DNA from: Bacteroidota bacterium
GTDB lineage: Bacteria; Bacteroidota; Bacteroidia; B-17B0; Aurantibacillaceae
Length of the DNA stretch: 64,000 nt
Reading direction: 5' to 3'
Assembly: GCA_016708845.1 (NCBI GenBank)
Contig: JADJFB010000003.1
Location: 62,001 to 126,000 of the forward strand
Under the pieces are notes generated by a model, which saw only the letters and a list, made by a program, of their open reading frames with translations, ran no database searches and had not been told where the DNA came from. The position numbers were made by a program, and so were the translations under genes. The first letter of the stretch is position 1, and each line of letters opens with the position of its first letter. Below, piece after piece: positions 20,617 through 29,784 of the stretch.

Positions 20617-21407
20617 TAAAATGTTTTGTCTTTAGTTCCTTCTGGTAAATAGTTAAAAAATGTATCTCCACGTAAGCCAATACGTAGGGTTTCTAAAGGA
20701 ATCACATCATCCACACTGATATTACCAACATTTACATTAGCACCAAATAAATTAATAAAATATACTTGTTGAGATTTTTGTGGAGTTTCCCAAATAATAT
20801 CTTCTACTTTAATTTTATTGGTAATTCTCGTTACAAGCATTGAGTGTGCACTTCCATTTTTATGAAAAATACCAACTGTGCCACTTTCTCTAGCTTCAGC
20901 AATTACTTTAAACGAACCTGCTTCTAATTCAGCTTTCATCATACTTACCCATTTTGCTGGATGAATAATAATACCTTCTTCCTTAGAACCCACCTCAGAT
21001 AATACAGTAAAGTTTTTAGCTAAAGTGCTAATGAATTTACATTTGCTTTCATGATCTATATTAATACTTCCATCAGAAACCTCAGCTGTATCTAATCCAT
21101 AAGAATCAATAAATTTTTGGTAGTCATCAAATTTACCTCTGGCAACAAACGCTTCAAATAAAGTTCCTCCTAGGTATGTTTTTATTCCAGCTTTTTGGTA
21201 AAGTTTAATTTTTTCTTTTACGTTCTTCGACATCACGGAAGTACCAAATCCCAACTTCACAAAATCAACATAATCAGCGTAACTTTCAACAAAGTCTTCG
21301 GCGTGTCTCAACGATATTCCTTTATCCATTACCATCGTTAAACCACTATTACGTGGTCTTTCTGTGCGTTCTGGTAAGTGCGATAAGTTTACATTGTATT
21401 TAAGCAT
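20616..21407 (-). CDS. comA: Phosphosulfolactate synthase (ComA family)
   Basis: A 263-residue TIM-barrel protein of normal family length. Characteristic segments are GLTMVMDKGISLRHAEDFVE, VDFVKLGFGTSV, KTYLGGTLFEAFVARGKFD and AEVSDGSINIDHESKC. In methanogens the enzyme adds sulfite to phosphoenolpyruvate to give phosphosulfolactate, the first step of coenzyme M biosynthesis. Bacteroidota carry homologues whose product is not firmly assigned; sulfonate or sulfonolipid chemistry is a reasonable idea only. It is flanked by a TPR protein (15 bases upstream) and the YceI-like gene (overlap), forming a three-gene leftward unit from the promoter at 22863. Frame is intact. Confidence 0.88.
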   Translation of the reverse strand: MLKYNVNLSHLPERTERPRNSGLTMVMDKGISLRHAEDFVESYADYVDFVKLGFGTSVMSKNVKEKIKLYQKAGIKTYLGGTLFEAFVARGKFDDYQKFIDSYGLDTAEVSDGSINIDHESKCKFISTLAKNFTVLSEVGSKEEGIIIHPAKWVSMMKAELEAGSFKVIAEARESGTVGIFHKNGSAHSMLVTRITNKIKVEDIIWETPQKSQQVYFINLFGANVNVGNISVDDVIPLETLRIGLRGDTFFNYLPEGTKDKTF

Positions 21408-21421
21408 AGGTCCTTAATTAT

Positions 21422-22837
21422 TTATAGTGGTTTATTTTTAAATGATTGTATGAGTTGCATCACCGCAACATCTTGTTCTAATATGGGTAAGTATTCTAAT
21501 AAATCAGAGTGTTTGTCATAATCCATTTCTAGGGCGTTTTCTAAAAACACCATTCCTTGTTGTTTTCTTCCTAATTCCATTTGCAAGCCGCTCATGCGAT
21601 AATATAACTCTGGTGCATCCGGAAATTTCTGTATGCCTTCCGCCAATATTTTTTCGCAGTCTTTGTAGTATTCACCATCATACAACAACTTAGCGTAATC
21701 TATATAGATATCGAACTCATCGTAACCTAATTCGATAACGCGCATGTATGCTGAAGCGGCTTCTTCTAAAAAGCCAAGTTTATGCTGAACTTCACCAAAC
21801 ACATACCAATACTCTGGCATATTAGGATTTATTTCAATAGCTTTTTTTATGTAATGAACACTTTCTGTAATTCTATTTTGATAATCCAATACAATACCAA
21901 TTCCTAACCATGCATCGGCATGCGCTGCATCTAATTTAATAGCGCGGTTATAATTTACTAAAGCGTCTTCGTATTGATTTAAATTTTCGTAACACTCTCC
22001 TATATAATAATAGGTATTTGCATCAGGCTCTTCGTGTTTAAAGGTTTCTTTATAAACTTCAATCGCATCTTGATATCTATCTAATTGAGCTAAAGAATTA
22101 GCTTTATTAAAATAAGCCGACGAAAAATTATCTTTAATCGCAATCGCATAATCGTATGCATCAATCGCTTTTTCAAATAAGCTTAAACGATTGTAACTAA
22201 TTCCTAAATTAAACCAAGCAAAATGATTGTATGGTTTTTCATCAATATAGTTTTCATAAAAAGCAATTGCTTCTTCGCTCTTGCCTGTCATTTCAAAACA
22301 TAAGGACAATTCATTTAAAGCTACGTCATTATCCGAATTAACTTTTATGGCCTTTTTTAAATAATATAATGCATCTTCAGCTTTATCATCATTTAAAAAT
22401 TCAATACCTATTGCCACGTACACTTCATCTTTGTATTCAGATAAAGGCAATGCTTTTTTATAATTTTCAATAGCTTGCTCGCTTAATCCAGTTTGGCTGT
22501 AAATATAACCGCGCGTCATATAAAGTTCACTGTTATTACTCTCTACCTGCTCTACTTCATTCAACAAATTAAGTGCATCATGCGTTTTATGCTGGGATGA
22601 CAAATATTGGGCTAACTTAATTTTTAAAGATGACGAATATGGATAATGGTGTAATGCAAAATCAAGAGCCTTTTTTGCAAGCTCCAAATTAAACCACTGC
22701 ATATAATAATCAATAATTTCTTCCAGTTCATCAGCATCAAAAAACTGCTGATTACCTGAAGAAATCATATCCTCAAATCGCTTTAAACTTTTTTCGAAAT
22801 CTTGGTTGCTTAATCCATCTCCTTCAAATTCACTCAT
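21422..22837 (-). CDS. Tetratricopeptide repeat protein
   Basis: A 471-residue cytoplasmic protein without a signal peptide, composed of about ten to twelve TPR units in series, such as SELYMTRGYIYSQTGLSEQA, DEVYVAIGIEFLNDDKAED, NHFAWFNLGISYNRLSLFEK and SSAYFNKANSLAQLDRYQDA. The N-terminal 50 residues are acidic. TPR arrays are protein-interaction scaffolds, so function is not determined. In several Bacteroidota this type of TPR protein sits beside the glmM-type mutase, as here (divergent). It has its own promoter and is followed by comA within 15 bases. Frame is intact. Confidence 0.9.
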   Translation of the reverse strand: MSEFEGDGLSNQDFEKSLKRFEDMISSGNQQFFDADELEEIIDYYMQWFNLELAKKALDFALHHYPYSSSLKIKLAQYLSSQHKTHDALNLLNEVEQVESNNSELYMTRGYIYSQTGLSEQAIENYKKALPLSEYKDEVYVAIGIEFLNDDKAEDALYYLKKAIKVNSDNDVALNELSLCFEMTGKSEEAIAFYENYIDEKPYNHFAWFNLGISYNRLSLFEKAIDAYDYAIAIKDNFSSAYFNKANSLAQLDRYQDAIEVYKETFKHEEPDANTYYYIGECYENLNQYEDALVNYNRAIKLDAAHADAWLGIGIVLDYQNRITESVHYIKKAIEINPNMPEYWYVFGEVQHKLGFLEEAASAYMRVIELGYDEFDIYIDYAKLLYDGEYYKDCEKILAEGIQKFPDAPELYYRMSGLQMELGRKQQGMVFLENALEMDYDKHSDLLEYLPILEQDVAVMQLIQSFKNKPL

Positions 22838-22862
22838 ACAAAAAATCTTTCTTTAATATTTA

Positions 22863-22870
22863 CAAATTTA
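22863..22870 (-). promoter_or_regulatory. -7 box for the TPR-comA operon
   Basis: Read leftward, TAAATTTG matches TAnnTTTG, 25 bases before the start codon at 22837. It diverges from the box at 22961-22968. Confidence 0.5.
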
Positions 22871-22960
22871 AGCTTAAAAAACACATTTTAGGGCTTAATT
22901 TTGAACAAAAAATAGTGTATTTTGTAGAAAAATAGTTCATTTTAGTCTGAGGGCTAATGG

Positions 22961-22968
22961 TATATTTG
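22961..22968 (+). promoter_or_regulatory. -7 box for the mutase gene
   Basis: TATATTTG, exact match, 23 bases before the GTG at 22992. Confidence 0.5.
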
Positions 22969-22991
22969 TGCGATTATAAAATTAATGTAAC

Positions 22992-24385
22992 GTGACTTTA
23001 ATAAAAAGTATTTCAGGAATTAGAGGGACCATTGGTGGTAAGCCAGGAGATGGATTAAGCCCATTAGATATTGTAAAATTTGCTTCTGCTTATGGTAGCT
23101 GGATCATATCACAAGACCCAAGTATAAAAGTAACCGTAGTTATTGGTCGAGATGCCCGTTTATCTGGACAAATGGTAAATAACATTGTTTGCGGAACTTT
23201 AGTTGGATTAGGAATTAATGTGATTGATTTAAGATTAAGCACAACGCCAACTGTTGAAGTGGCAGTAACCGAATTAAAGGCAGATGGCGGTATTATTTTA
23301 ACAGCTAGCCATAATCCAAAACAATGGAATGCCCTAAAATTATTAAATAATAAAGGTGAATTTATCAGCGATAGCGAAGGCAAATATATCTTAGAACAAG
23401 CCGACAAAGAAGATTTCACCTATTGTGATGTAAACCAACTTGGTAGCTACGAACAAAATAACACTTTACTGCAACTACATATAGATAAGGTATTAAACTT
23501 GGCTTATGTTGACGTTGATGCTATTGCTAAAGCAAATTTTTCTGTAGCGTTGATGCAGTTAATTCTAGCGGTGGGATTGTTATTCCTATGTTATTAGAAG
23601 CATTGGGAGTTAAAACCATTCATAAAATACATTGCGAACCTACAGGCCATTTTGCTCATAATCCTGAGCCATTGCCTGAACATTTAAGAGATTTATCGGA
23701 AGCTGTTGTAAAAACCAAATCGGATGTAGGTATTAGCGTTGACCCTGATGTTGACCGTTTAGCTTTAGTTTGTGAGGACGGAGAAATGTTTGGCGAAGAA
23801 TATACTTTAGTAGCAGTTGCTGATGCCGTATTACAACATCATAAAGGAGGAAACACGGTTTCAAATTTATCATCAACTCGTGCTTTGCGCGACGTGACAG
23901 AAAAAATGGGAGGCTCCTACTCTGCTTCGGCTGTTGGAGAGGTAAACGTTGTAAATATGATGAAATCTACCAACGCTATTATTGGTGGCGAAGGAAATGG
24001 TGGCGTTATTTTACCTGAATTACATTATGGTAGAGATGCTTTAGTTGGTGTGGCTATCTTTTTAACACACTTAGCAAAGTATGGTAAATCATGTTCTATG
24101 CTTCGTAAATCATATCCTAATTATTACATTTCTAAAAATAAAATTGAGTTGACTCCCGAAATTGATGTTGACAAAGTTTTAGTAAACGTTAAAGAAAAAT
24201 ACGCTAAACAGCCTGTGAATACTGTGGATGGCGTGAAAATAGAATTTGATAAAGAATGGGTGCATTTACGAAAATCAAATACTGAACCTATCATCAGAAT
24301 TTATAGCGAGAGCGAAAGCGTGAGTACGGCTGATGCTTTAGCGAAAAAAATTATTGAAGATATTAAAGAGATTATTAAAAATTAA
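22992..24385 (+). CDS. glmM: Phosphoglucosamine mutase / phosphomannomutase family (frame broken near 23548)
   Basis: Two frames give about 464 residues, the family length, with a GTG start (MTLIKSISGIRGTIGG). The catalytic phosphoserine loop is TASHNPKQWN, the metal-binding loop DPDVDRLALVCEDG, the sugar-binding loop GEGNGGVI and the phosphate-binding loop RKSNTEPIIRIYSESE. Frame 1 ends at FSVALMQLILAVG; deleting the frame error at GTAGCGTTGATG (one base missing, 23547-23550) restores VDAVNSSGGIVIPMLLEALG. It makes glucosamine-1-phosphate for peptidoglycan (GlmM) or mannose-1-phosphate; the assignment to glmM over a phosphomannomutase is uncertain, though essentiality in either case argues for an error, not decay. 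Confidence 0.85.
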
Positions 24386-24460
24386 GAATCTGATAATAGA
24401 ATAAATAAGAATTTACGACAAAAAAAACTTTACGAACTTTGCAGTTCAAAAATCAACGTA

Positions 24461-25587
24461 ATGAAAGTATATTTAGACAACGCTGCTACTACCAAATTAG
24501 ACGAAAACGTTTTAGAGGCCATGTTACCATACATGCGAGAAGAATATGGGAACCCATCATCTATCCATGCTTTTGGACGTAAAACACGTTCTGCCATTGA
24601 AGTAGCTCGTAAAACCGTTTCTAAATTATTAAATGTTGCTCCCGCCGAAATATTTTTCACTTCAGGAGGAACAGAAGCCGACAATATGGCTATTAATCAA
24701 AGCATTCATTCGTTAGGAATTAAACACGCAATTACTAGTAAAATTGAGCATCACGCTGTTGAAACCACTTTACAACATTTAGAAAAAGAAGGAAAAATAA
24801 AATTAAGTTGGGTAAACGTAGATGCTAAAGGAAATGTAGATTTAAATCACTTAGAAGAATTATTGAAAACTAACGAGCGTTCTTTTGTAAGTTTAATGCA
24901 TGCTAACAACGAAATTGGGACTTTATTACCATTAGAGCAAGTTGGAGAAATTTGCGCAAAGTACGATGCTATTTTCCATAGCGATACTGTGCAAACTATG
25001 GGGCATTACCCAATGGATTTACAAAAAATAAAAGTTCATTTTATTACCTGTGCGGCTCACAAATTTCATGGACCAAAAGGCGTTGGTTTTTTATATGTAA
25101 ACCATACAGTAAAAATCCAACCAATGATATACGGTGGAGCACAAGAACGTAATATGCGAGGTGGTACTGAAAACACTCAGGGTATTATTGGTTTAGCAAA
25201 AGCATTAGAAATTTGTTATGCTGAAATGGATCAACATATTGCTCACATTCAAGGTTTAAAAAACTATATGAAAGGGCAATTAGAAAAAGAAATTCCAGGA
25301 ATTGAATTTAATGGCGAGACCTCTAATGAAAAAAGTTTATATACGGTTTTAAATTGTCGTTTTCCTGCTCACCCAGATGCGGAAATGATGTTGTTTAATT
25401 TAGATATTATGGGCATTGCCGCTAGTGGTGGAAGTGCTTGTAGTAGTGGCAGCAATCAAGGTTCTCATGTATTACGTGGCATTGGTGCTGATGTATCTCG
25501 CGCTTCGGTACGTTTTCTTTTTGCAAATACACTACCAAAGAAGAAATTGATTACACGATTGAAAAATTAAAAGGAATGTTGAAGTAA
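24461..25587 (+). CDS. Cysteine desulfurase (C-terminal frameshift at 25513-25516)
   Basis: A PLP enzyme of about 375 residues that moves sulfur from cysteine for Fe-S cluster and tRNA thiolation. DNAATTKLDENV near residue 5, TSGGTEADNMAI, the PLP lysine in TCAAHKFHGPKGVGF, and the sulfur-carrying Cys in SGGSACSSGSNQGSHVL (the long loop of group I NifS/IscS enzymes). The open frame ends NTLPKKKLITRLKN, but adding one T to the run CGTTTTCTTTTTGC gives RFSFCKYTTKEEIDYTIEKL and the family-typical end at 25587. The preceding GAACTTTG (24434) is one mismatch from the -7 consensus. It ends one base before the convergent HAD gene. Confidence 0.9.
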
Positions 25588-25588
25588 C

Positions 25589-26218
25589 TTAAATCAACTT
25601 TAACTCTTTTAATAAATTTTCAACTTCATTGTTTTTTTCTAGCAGCATTGCTTTTACACCAAGTGTTAATGCACCTTCAACATGTTGAGGAGAATCGTCG
25701 ATAAATAAAGTTTCGTCAGCAATTAAATTATTTTCATTTAATACAGATTCAAAAATATCGGCGTCAGGTTTTCGCTGATTCATCCGGCATGAATAGTATA
25801 CTTTCTCAAAAAAAGGTTCTAAATTTTGATAGCCATGTGATGTAAATAGTGTTTTTTCGAACTCTAATACATGACTTTCATTCGTATTACTTAATAAGAA
25901 CAAGCGGTAATTAGGTTTTAATTTACTGAGTAATTCTAATCTATGTTTTGGAAAACCCAACAACATCGCATTCCATGCAAATAATAATTCCTCATCCGTC
26001 ACATCATTTCGCAATGCTTTTTTTAATTCAACAAAAAAATCTTTTTCTGTTATTTGTCCTTTGTCAAATAAATCAAATACAGGCGTTTGCTGTAATTGGT
26101 TATAAATAGATTCGAAAGGCTGGTTTGATAATTTATTAAACTCAGATATGGTTTTAGGGATATCTAAATTAATAATAACACCACCTAAATCGAAAATTAT
26201 ATTTTTTATTTGCCCCAT
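25589..26218 (-). CDS. HAD-superfamily phosphatase (YihX-like)
   Basis: A 209-residue HAD-IA protein. Motif I is NIIFDLGGVIINLD (nucleophile Asp10); the second Asp of the usual DxD is Gly, as in the FDLGGV subgroup related to YihX glucose-1-phosphate phosphatase. Motif II LFLLSNTNESH, a Lys in RKPDADIF and motif IV ETLFIDDSPQHVEGA complete the set. It probably hydrolyses a sugar phosphate or nucleotide in the cytoplasm. The start is the ATG at 26218. Its -7 box (26238-26245) abuts the box of the neighbouring tRNA promoter. Frame is intact. Confidence 0.9.
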   Translation of the reverse strand: MGQIKNIIFDLGGVIINLDIPKTISEFNKLSNQPFESIYNQLQQTPVFDLFDKGQITEKDFFVELKKALRNDVTDEELLFAWNAMLLGFPKHRLELLSKLKPNYRLFLLSNTNESHVLEFEKTLFTSHGYQNLEPFFEKVYYSCRMNQRKPDADIFESVLNENNLIADETLFIDDSPQHVEGALTLGVKAMLLEKNNEVENLLKELKLI

Positions 26219-26237
26219 ATATTTTGTTATTGCGCTA

Positions 26238-26245
26238 CAAATATA
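26238..26245 (-). promoter_or_regulatory. -7 box for the HAD gene
   Basis: Leftward TATATTTG, directly abutting the rightward box at 26246-26253; the two promoters diverge and should compete or be coordinated. Confidence 0.45.
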
Positions 26246-26253
26246 TATTTTTG
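26246..26253 (+). promoter_or_regulatory. -7 box for the CAT-anticodon tRNA
   Basis: TATTTTTG, exact TAnnTTTG match, 30 bases before the tRNA. Confidence 0.4.
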
Positions 26254-26283
26254 CAGCCTTATCTCCATTTTTGGGTTAAGAGC

Positions 26284-26357
26284 GCTCCTATAGCTCATTC
26301 GGTTAGAGCAACTGACTCATAATCAGTAGGTGCCTGGTTCGATTCCAGGTGGGAGCA
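26284..26357 (+). tRNA. tRNA with CAT anticodon (elongator Met or Ile2)
   Basis: 74 bases: acceptor GCTCCTA with TGGGAGC (one T-G pair), D arm with GGTTAGAGC, anticodon stem ACTGA/TCAGT around CTCATAA, T stem CCTGG/CCAGG, discriminator A. It lacks the initiator features (no three G-C pairs in the anticodon stem), so it is tRNA-Met for elongation or the lysidine-modified tRNA-Ile2; sequence alone does not settle this. Confidence 0.93.
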
Positions 26358-26366
26358 CGGTGAAAA

Positions 26367-26408
26367 ACAAAAAACCACTTGAAATTCAAGTGGTTTTTTG
26401 TTTTTTTA
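26367..26408. terminator. Intrinsic terminator after the tRNA
   Basis: CCACTTGAA (26375-26383) and TTCAAGTGG (26385-26393) form a 9-base stem, extended by flanking A and T runs to about 17 pairs and followed by TTTTTTT. It can work in both directions and separates the tRNA from the lipoprotein gene. Confidence 0.85.
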
Positions 26409-26425
26409 AACAATCATAAATTCTT

Positions 26426-27514
26426 TTAAGGAATCGTAAAGTTAATTTGAGGATTAACCGTTGTTGTCCCTAGTGCATTCAATGTGAAGCTTGTGTTAGC
26501 AGTGCTTAGCCAATCGCCACTATTAGGTATATTATTTCCATCTGCATCGTATAAAGCATATACATAATAAGTACCTGGATGCATGTAGTTAAACAAAAAA
26601 CTAGTATCATTTGCTGCTAATATAACATAACGCGAACGGTATTTTAAATTTACTAAATTAGGAACGGGGCCGCTAAACAAGGGCTGAGTCATTATAATAA
26701 TGAACACCTTTTTGCTATTATTCGGCACATGAGATGCGTCGTAGCTATAGTTAACAATGGTTTGTCCTAAATACGGTTGTGCAGTCTCTGGATATGGATC
26801 GCCAGCTGGTATGCCAGAGCCAGCGTAATAAATAGATTCGGTTTGCCCGACAAAGGTTGTAGAAAAATCTTTTGTCATTGATTTTTTAGGGAAAGCAAAA
26901 TGAGTAATTGTTGCTGTGGTTGATGTACTATCTTTTAATTGAGCTCTCCAAGACATGTGTGGAACAGAAGAAGGCAAGGTATTGGTTTTATTGGTATACG
27001 ATTTTAAAATTAAACTATCTCCTTTTCTTATCACTTCCGAGTATGCTCTCGCTTTTCCTTGCATTACTTCAGAAAAACGATAAAACGACTGACTCGCCGT
27101 TTCCGAAACACTATCCGCTAACATGTATGATGAGCGCTTCATGCCAACAAAAGAACCTCCGTTTCTAAAAGCTACTTTATAGGAGTTGTTATGTTTTACA
27201 ATGAAAAACGACATAAAAATATCGTTCAATGAATCTAGTTCGTTTTTTGCAGAAACTTGATTTTCTGATATTGGTCTAAAATCAACAATCCATTGTGGGT
27301 AGCTTCCTAAACCAGTTGTTGAGGAAACTGGTCCGTCCCAAATACCATTAACCTTACTTAACACACCAAAACCTAAGGTGTTTTCTACACTTGGTCCATC
27401 AAGAGGAGTTTTTGGAGTTTCAGCTTCTTCCGTTTTTTTATCCTTGCACGATTTGCATGAAGGTAACAATGCTATTAAAAATATAATAGCAATTAGTTTA
27501 ATGTTATTAATCAG
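26426..27514 (-). CDS. Lipoprotein of unknown function (start codon unclear)
   Basis: The mature part is 340 residues beginning at the Cys of LLPSC, then a Lys/Glu/Pro linker (KSCKDKKTEEAETPK) and a beta-rich domain (NGIWDGPVSSTTGLGSYPQW, FSTTFVGQTESIYYAGSGI). The C-terminal 90 residues (KYRSRYVILAANDTSF then HPGTYYVYALYDADGNN) look like a fibronectin-like domain. The nearest TTG (27469) leaves only three residues before the Cys. Upstream in frame lies a complete signal peptide (NNIKLIAIIFLIALLPSC), but no ATG or GTG; I used the CTG at 27514, although ATT or ATA, or a lost ATG, are equally possible. Follows the GT2 gene closely. Confidence 0.7.
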   Translation of the reverse strand: MINNIKLIAIIFLIALLPSCKSCKDKKTEEAETPKTPLDGPSVENTLGFGVLSKVNGIWDGPVSSTTGLGSYPQWIVDFRPISENQVSAKNELDSLNDIFMSFFIVKHNNSYKVAFRNGGSFVGMKRSSYMLADSVSETASQSFYRFSEVMQGKARAYSEVIRKGDSLILKSYTNKTNTLPSSVPHMSWRAQLKDSTSTTATITHFAFPKKSMTKDFSTTFVGQTESIYYAGSGIPAGDPYPETAQPYLGQTIVNYSYDASHVPNNSKKVFIIIMTQPLFSGPVPNLVNLKYRSRYVILAANDTSFLFNYMHPGTYYVYALYDADGNNIPNSGDWLSTANTSFTLNALGTTTVNPQINFTIP

Positions 27515-27531
27515 AAGAAATTTAAAGGTTA

Positions 27532-28281
27532 TTATTTTCTTCTTTTATAAATCTTGTTTTTTGCTAAACCTAATTTATTAAAGAAATGTGAGAAAGAAAC
27601 GCCTAATACACCCATCCCATATTTTGCACTTCTTCTGAAGTTAATAGAACTTGCTTCGGGGAAGTATTTTGTAGGGCAGGTAATTTCTGCTATTTGAAAA
27701 CCAGCATAAAATATTTGAGAAATCATTTGATTATCAAATACAAAATCATCTGAGTTTTCGTGGTAGCTAATCGTTTCTAAAATCTCTCTGTTAAACGCTC
27801 TATAACCTGTATGATATTCGCTTAATTTTTGATTAATTAAAATATTTTGAGTTAAGGTTAAACAACGATTAAAAATATACTTATACATTGGCATACCACC
27901 TTTTAAAGCGCCTTTACCAAGAATACGTGAACCAAATACCGATGGATATAAATCATTGGCAATGATATAACTCATACTATGAATTAATTTAGGGGTATAT
28001 TGATAATCGGGATGCAACATAATCACGATGTCTGCACCAATTTCAAGGGCTTTATCGTAACACGTTTTTTGGTTTCCACCATAACCTTTATTTTTTTCGT
28101 GGCGAATAACATGCTTAATACCTAGCTGTCTTCCAACCTCAGTTGTATTATCCGTGCTGTGGTCGTCAACTAAAACAACATCATCCACTATATCAAATGG
28201 GATTTCATCGTAAGTACGTTTTAAAGTTAATGCCGCATTATATGCAGGCAATACAACCACTATCTTTTTTCCATTAATCAT
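27532..28281 (-). CDS. Glycosyltransferase family 2 (DPM1/GtrB-like)
   Basis: A 249-residue GT-A enzyme. KKIVVVLPAYNAALTLKRTY opens the fold, the nucleotide-binding region is DVVLVDDHSTDNTTEVG, ENKGYGGNQKTCYDKALE follows, and MLHPDYQYTPK carries the metal-binding Asp. KLSEYHTGYRAFNREIL resembles the acceptor motif of dolichyl/undecaprenyl-phosphate mannosyl- or glucosyltransferases, but there are no C-terminal membrane helices, so it is more likely a soluble member. Its -7 box ends six bases before the ATG. The lipoprotein gene follows it. Frame is intact. Confidence 0.9.
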   Translation of the reverse strand: MINGKKIVVVLPAYNAALTLKRTYDEIPFDIVDDVVLVDDHSTDNTTEVGRQLGIKHVIRHEKNKGYGGNQKTCYDKALEIGADIVIMLHPDYQYTPKLIHSMSYIIANDLYPSVFGSRILGKGALKGGMPMYKYIFNRCLTLTQNILINQKLSEYHTGYRAFNREILETISYHENSDDFVFDNQMISQIFYAGFQIAEITCPTKYFPEASSINFRRSAKYGMGVLGVSFSHFFNKLGLAKNKIYKRRK

Positions 28282-28287
28282 ATCCTA

Positions 28288-28295
28288 CAAAAATA
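28288..28295 (-). promoter_or_regulatory. -7 box of the GT2 gene
   Basis: Leftward TATTTTTG; six bases separate it from ATG 28281. Confidence 0.45.
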
Positions 28296-28356
28296 ACAAA
28301 GTTTATATAATTTGTGCCTTTCTGCTTAAAAAATATAATTAAATTAGACCTCTAAA

Positions 28357-29782
28357 TTGGAGTTAAAAGTATTACATAAACATTTGTTAAAGGCGTATTT
28401 ACCGCCATTTTTCCTTACCCTATTTATTGGAGTGTTCGTTTTTTTCTTGATTCACGTATTTACCTATATGGACGATATTGTAGGCAAAGGAATGGGAGCA
28501 TGGATTTTGACGCAGTTTTTTGCTTATTCGTTTATTACTTTTATCCCAGTGGCTATGCCTTTAGCGGTTCTTCTTTCCTCTATTATGACTTTTGGGAATT
28601 TGGCCGAAAATTATGAATTGGCCGCCATGAAATCTTGTGGATTATCCCTTTTCCAAATCATTAAACCCATTTTTATTTTCATTGTTTTCTTGTCGGGACT
28701 AACTTTTGTATTCAATAACTTTTTATTGCCCGCAGTTACCCTCAAATCAGCTCGAATGCTTTGGGATATTCGACAAGCTAAACCAACCTTAAGTATTAAA
28801 GAGGGCGTTTATTTTGATAAATTAGATGGTTACAGTATTAAAGTAGGTAATAAAAGTAAAGATGGTCAAACACTATATAATTTAAGTATTTATGATCACT
28901 CTGATGGCTTAGGAAACAATATTCAACTTTATGCTGATAGTGGTAAAATGAAAACCTCTCCCGATACTAATTACCTTCAACTTCAATTAAACAATGGTTC
29001 TCGTTATGAAGATATTATGCAGGAGGAAGCTCATAAAACAACCCGCCCTTTAATGCAACTACTTTATAAAGAACTCAATATTAATGTGGATATGAGTAGC
29101 TTTAAAAATGAAGCAAACCGAAGAGGAGTTATTTAAAGGTCACCACGAAATGATGAATATTTGGCAAATAGCCATGGAAGTTGACACCTACAATTTAGAA
29201 ATTGGGAAAAAATACGAGAATTTACAAAATCAATTTAATAATTACTTTTTAGCCCGTACCCTTCATTCTTCAAGCATATCAAAAAACCAGCAAGCCATTT
29301 ACGCGTTTTACAAAAGCTTAACGCCTGATGAATTTAAACGGAGTGTTGAGAATGCTCAAAATTTAGTGCGTAGTTCTAGCAGCTTTATTGATTCTGTAAA
29401 TGATGAGGTAAGTGTGAAGCGATTTAACATCATCGATTACACAGTTGGCTGGCACAAAAAAATAAATATCTCCTTTGCCTGTATTGTTTTGTTTTTTGTA
29501 GGCGCTCCTCTTGGTGCTATTATTAGAAAAGGAGGCATGGGTTTACCTGTAGTGGTGGCTGTTCTATTCTTTTTATTGTATTATGTTGTTTCAATTATTT
29601 ATGAAGATTTAGTTATTGAAGGTGTATACAGCATCGTATTTGGCACATGGTTTCCTCTCATCTTATTTTTACCATTAGGTATTTTTTTAACTTTTAAAGC
29701 CGCCAAAGATTCTGCTTTATTTGATATGTACGCTTACACCGAGCCTATTAAAAAACTATTTAAACGCACACCAAAAACCTAG
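28357..29782 (+). CDS. LptF/LptG-family permease (frame broken at 29104-29108)
   Basis: About 475 residues with a TTG start. N-terminal helices (FFLTLFIGVFVFFLIHVFTY) are followed by the conserved PVAMPLAVLLSSIMTFGNLA and ENYELAAMKSCGLS motifs; a periplasmic beta-jellyroll (YSIKVGNKSKDGQTLYNLSI) and C-terminal helices (FVGAPLGAIIRKGGMGLPV) complete the YjgP/YjgQ pattern. LptF/G form the inner-membrane part of the LPS extraction ABC transporter. A run of five A, where four are needed, breaks the frame at SSF-KMKQTEEEL. Loss of this essential function is unlikely, so a sequence error is inferred. Confidence 0.9.
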
Positions 29783-29784
29783 CA

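Noticed and set aside
29100..29112. Programmed frameshift in the LptF/G gene
   Set aside because: Extra A in a run of five; the pattern fits sequence error as elsewhere in the window.
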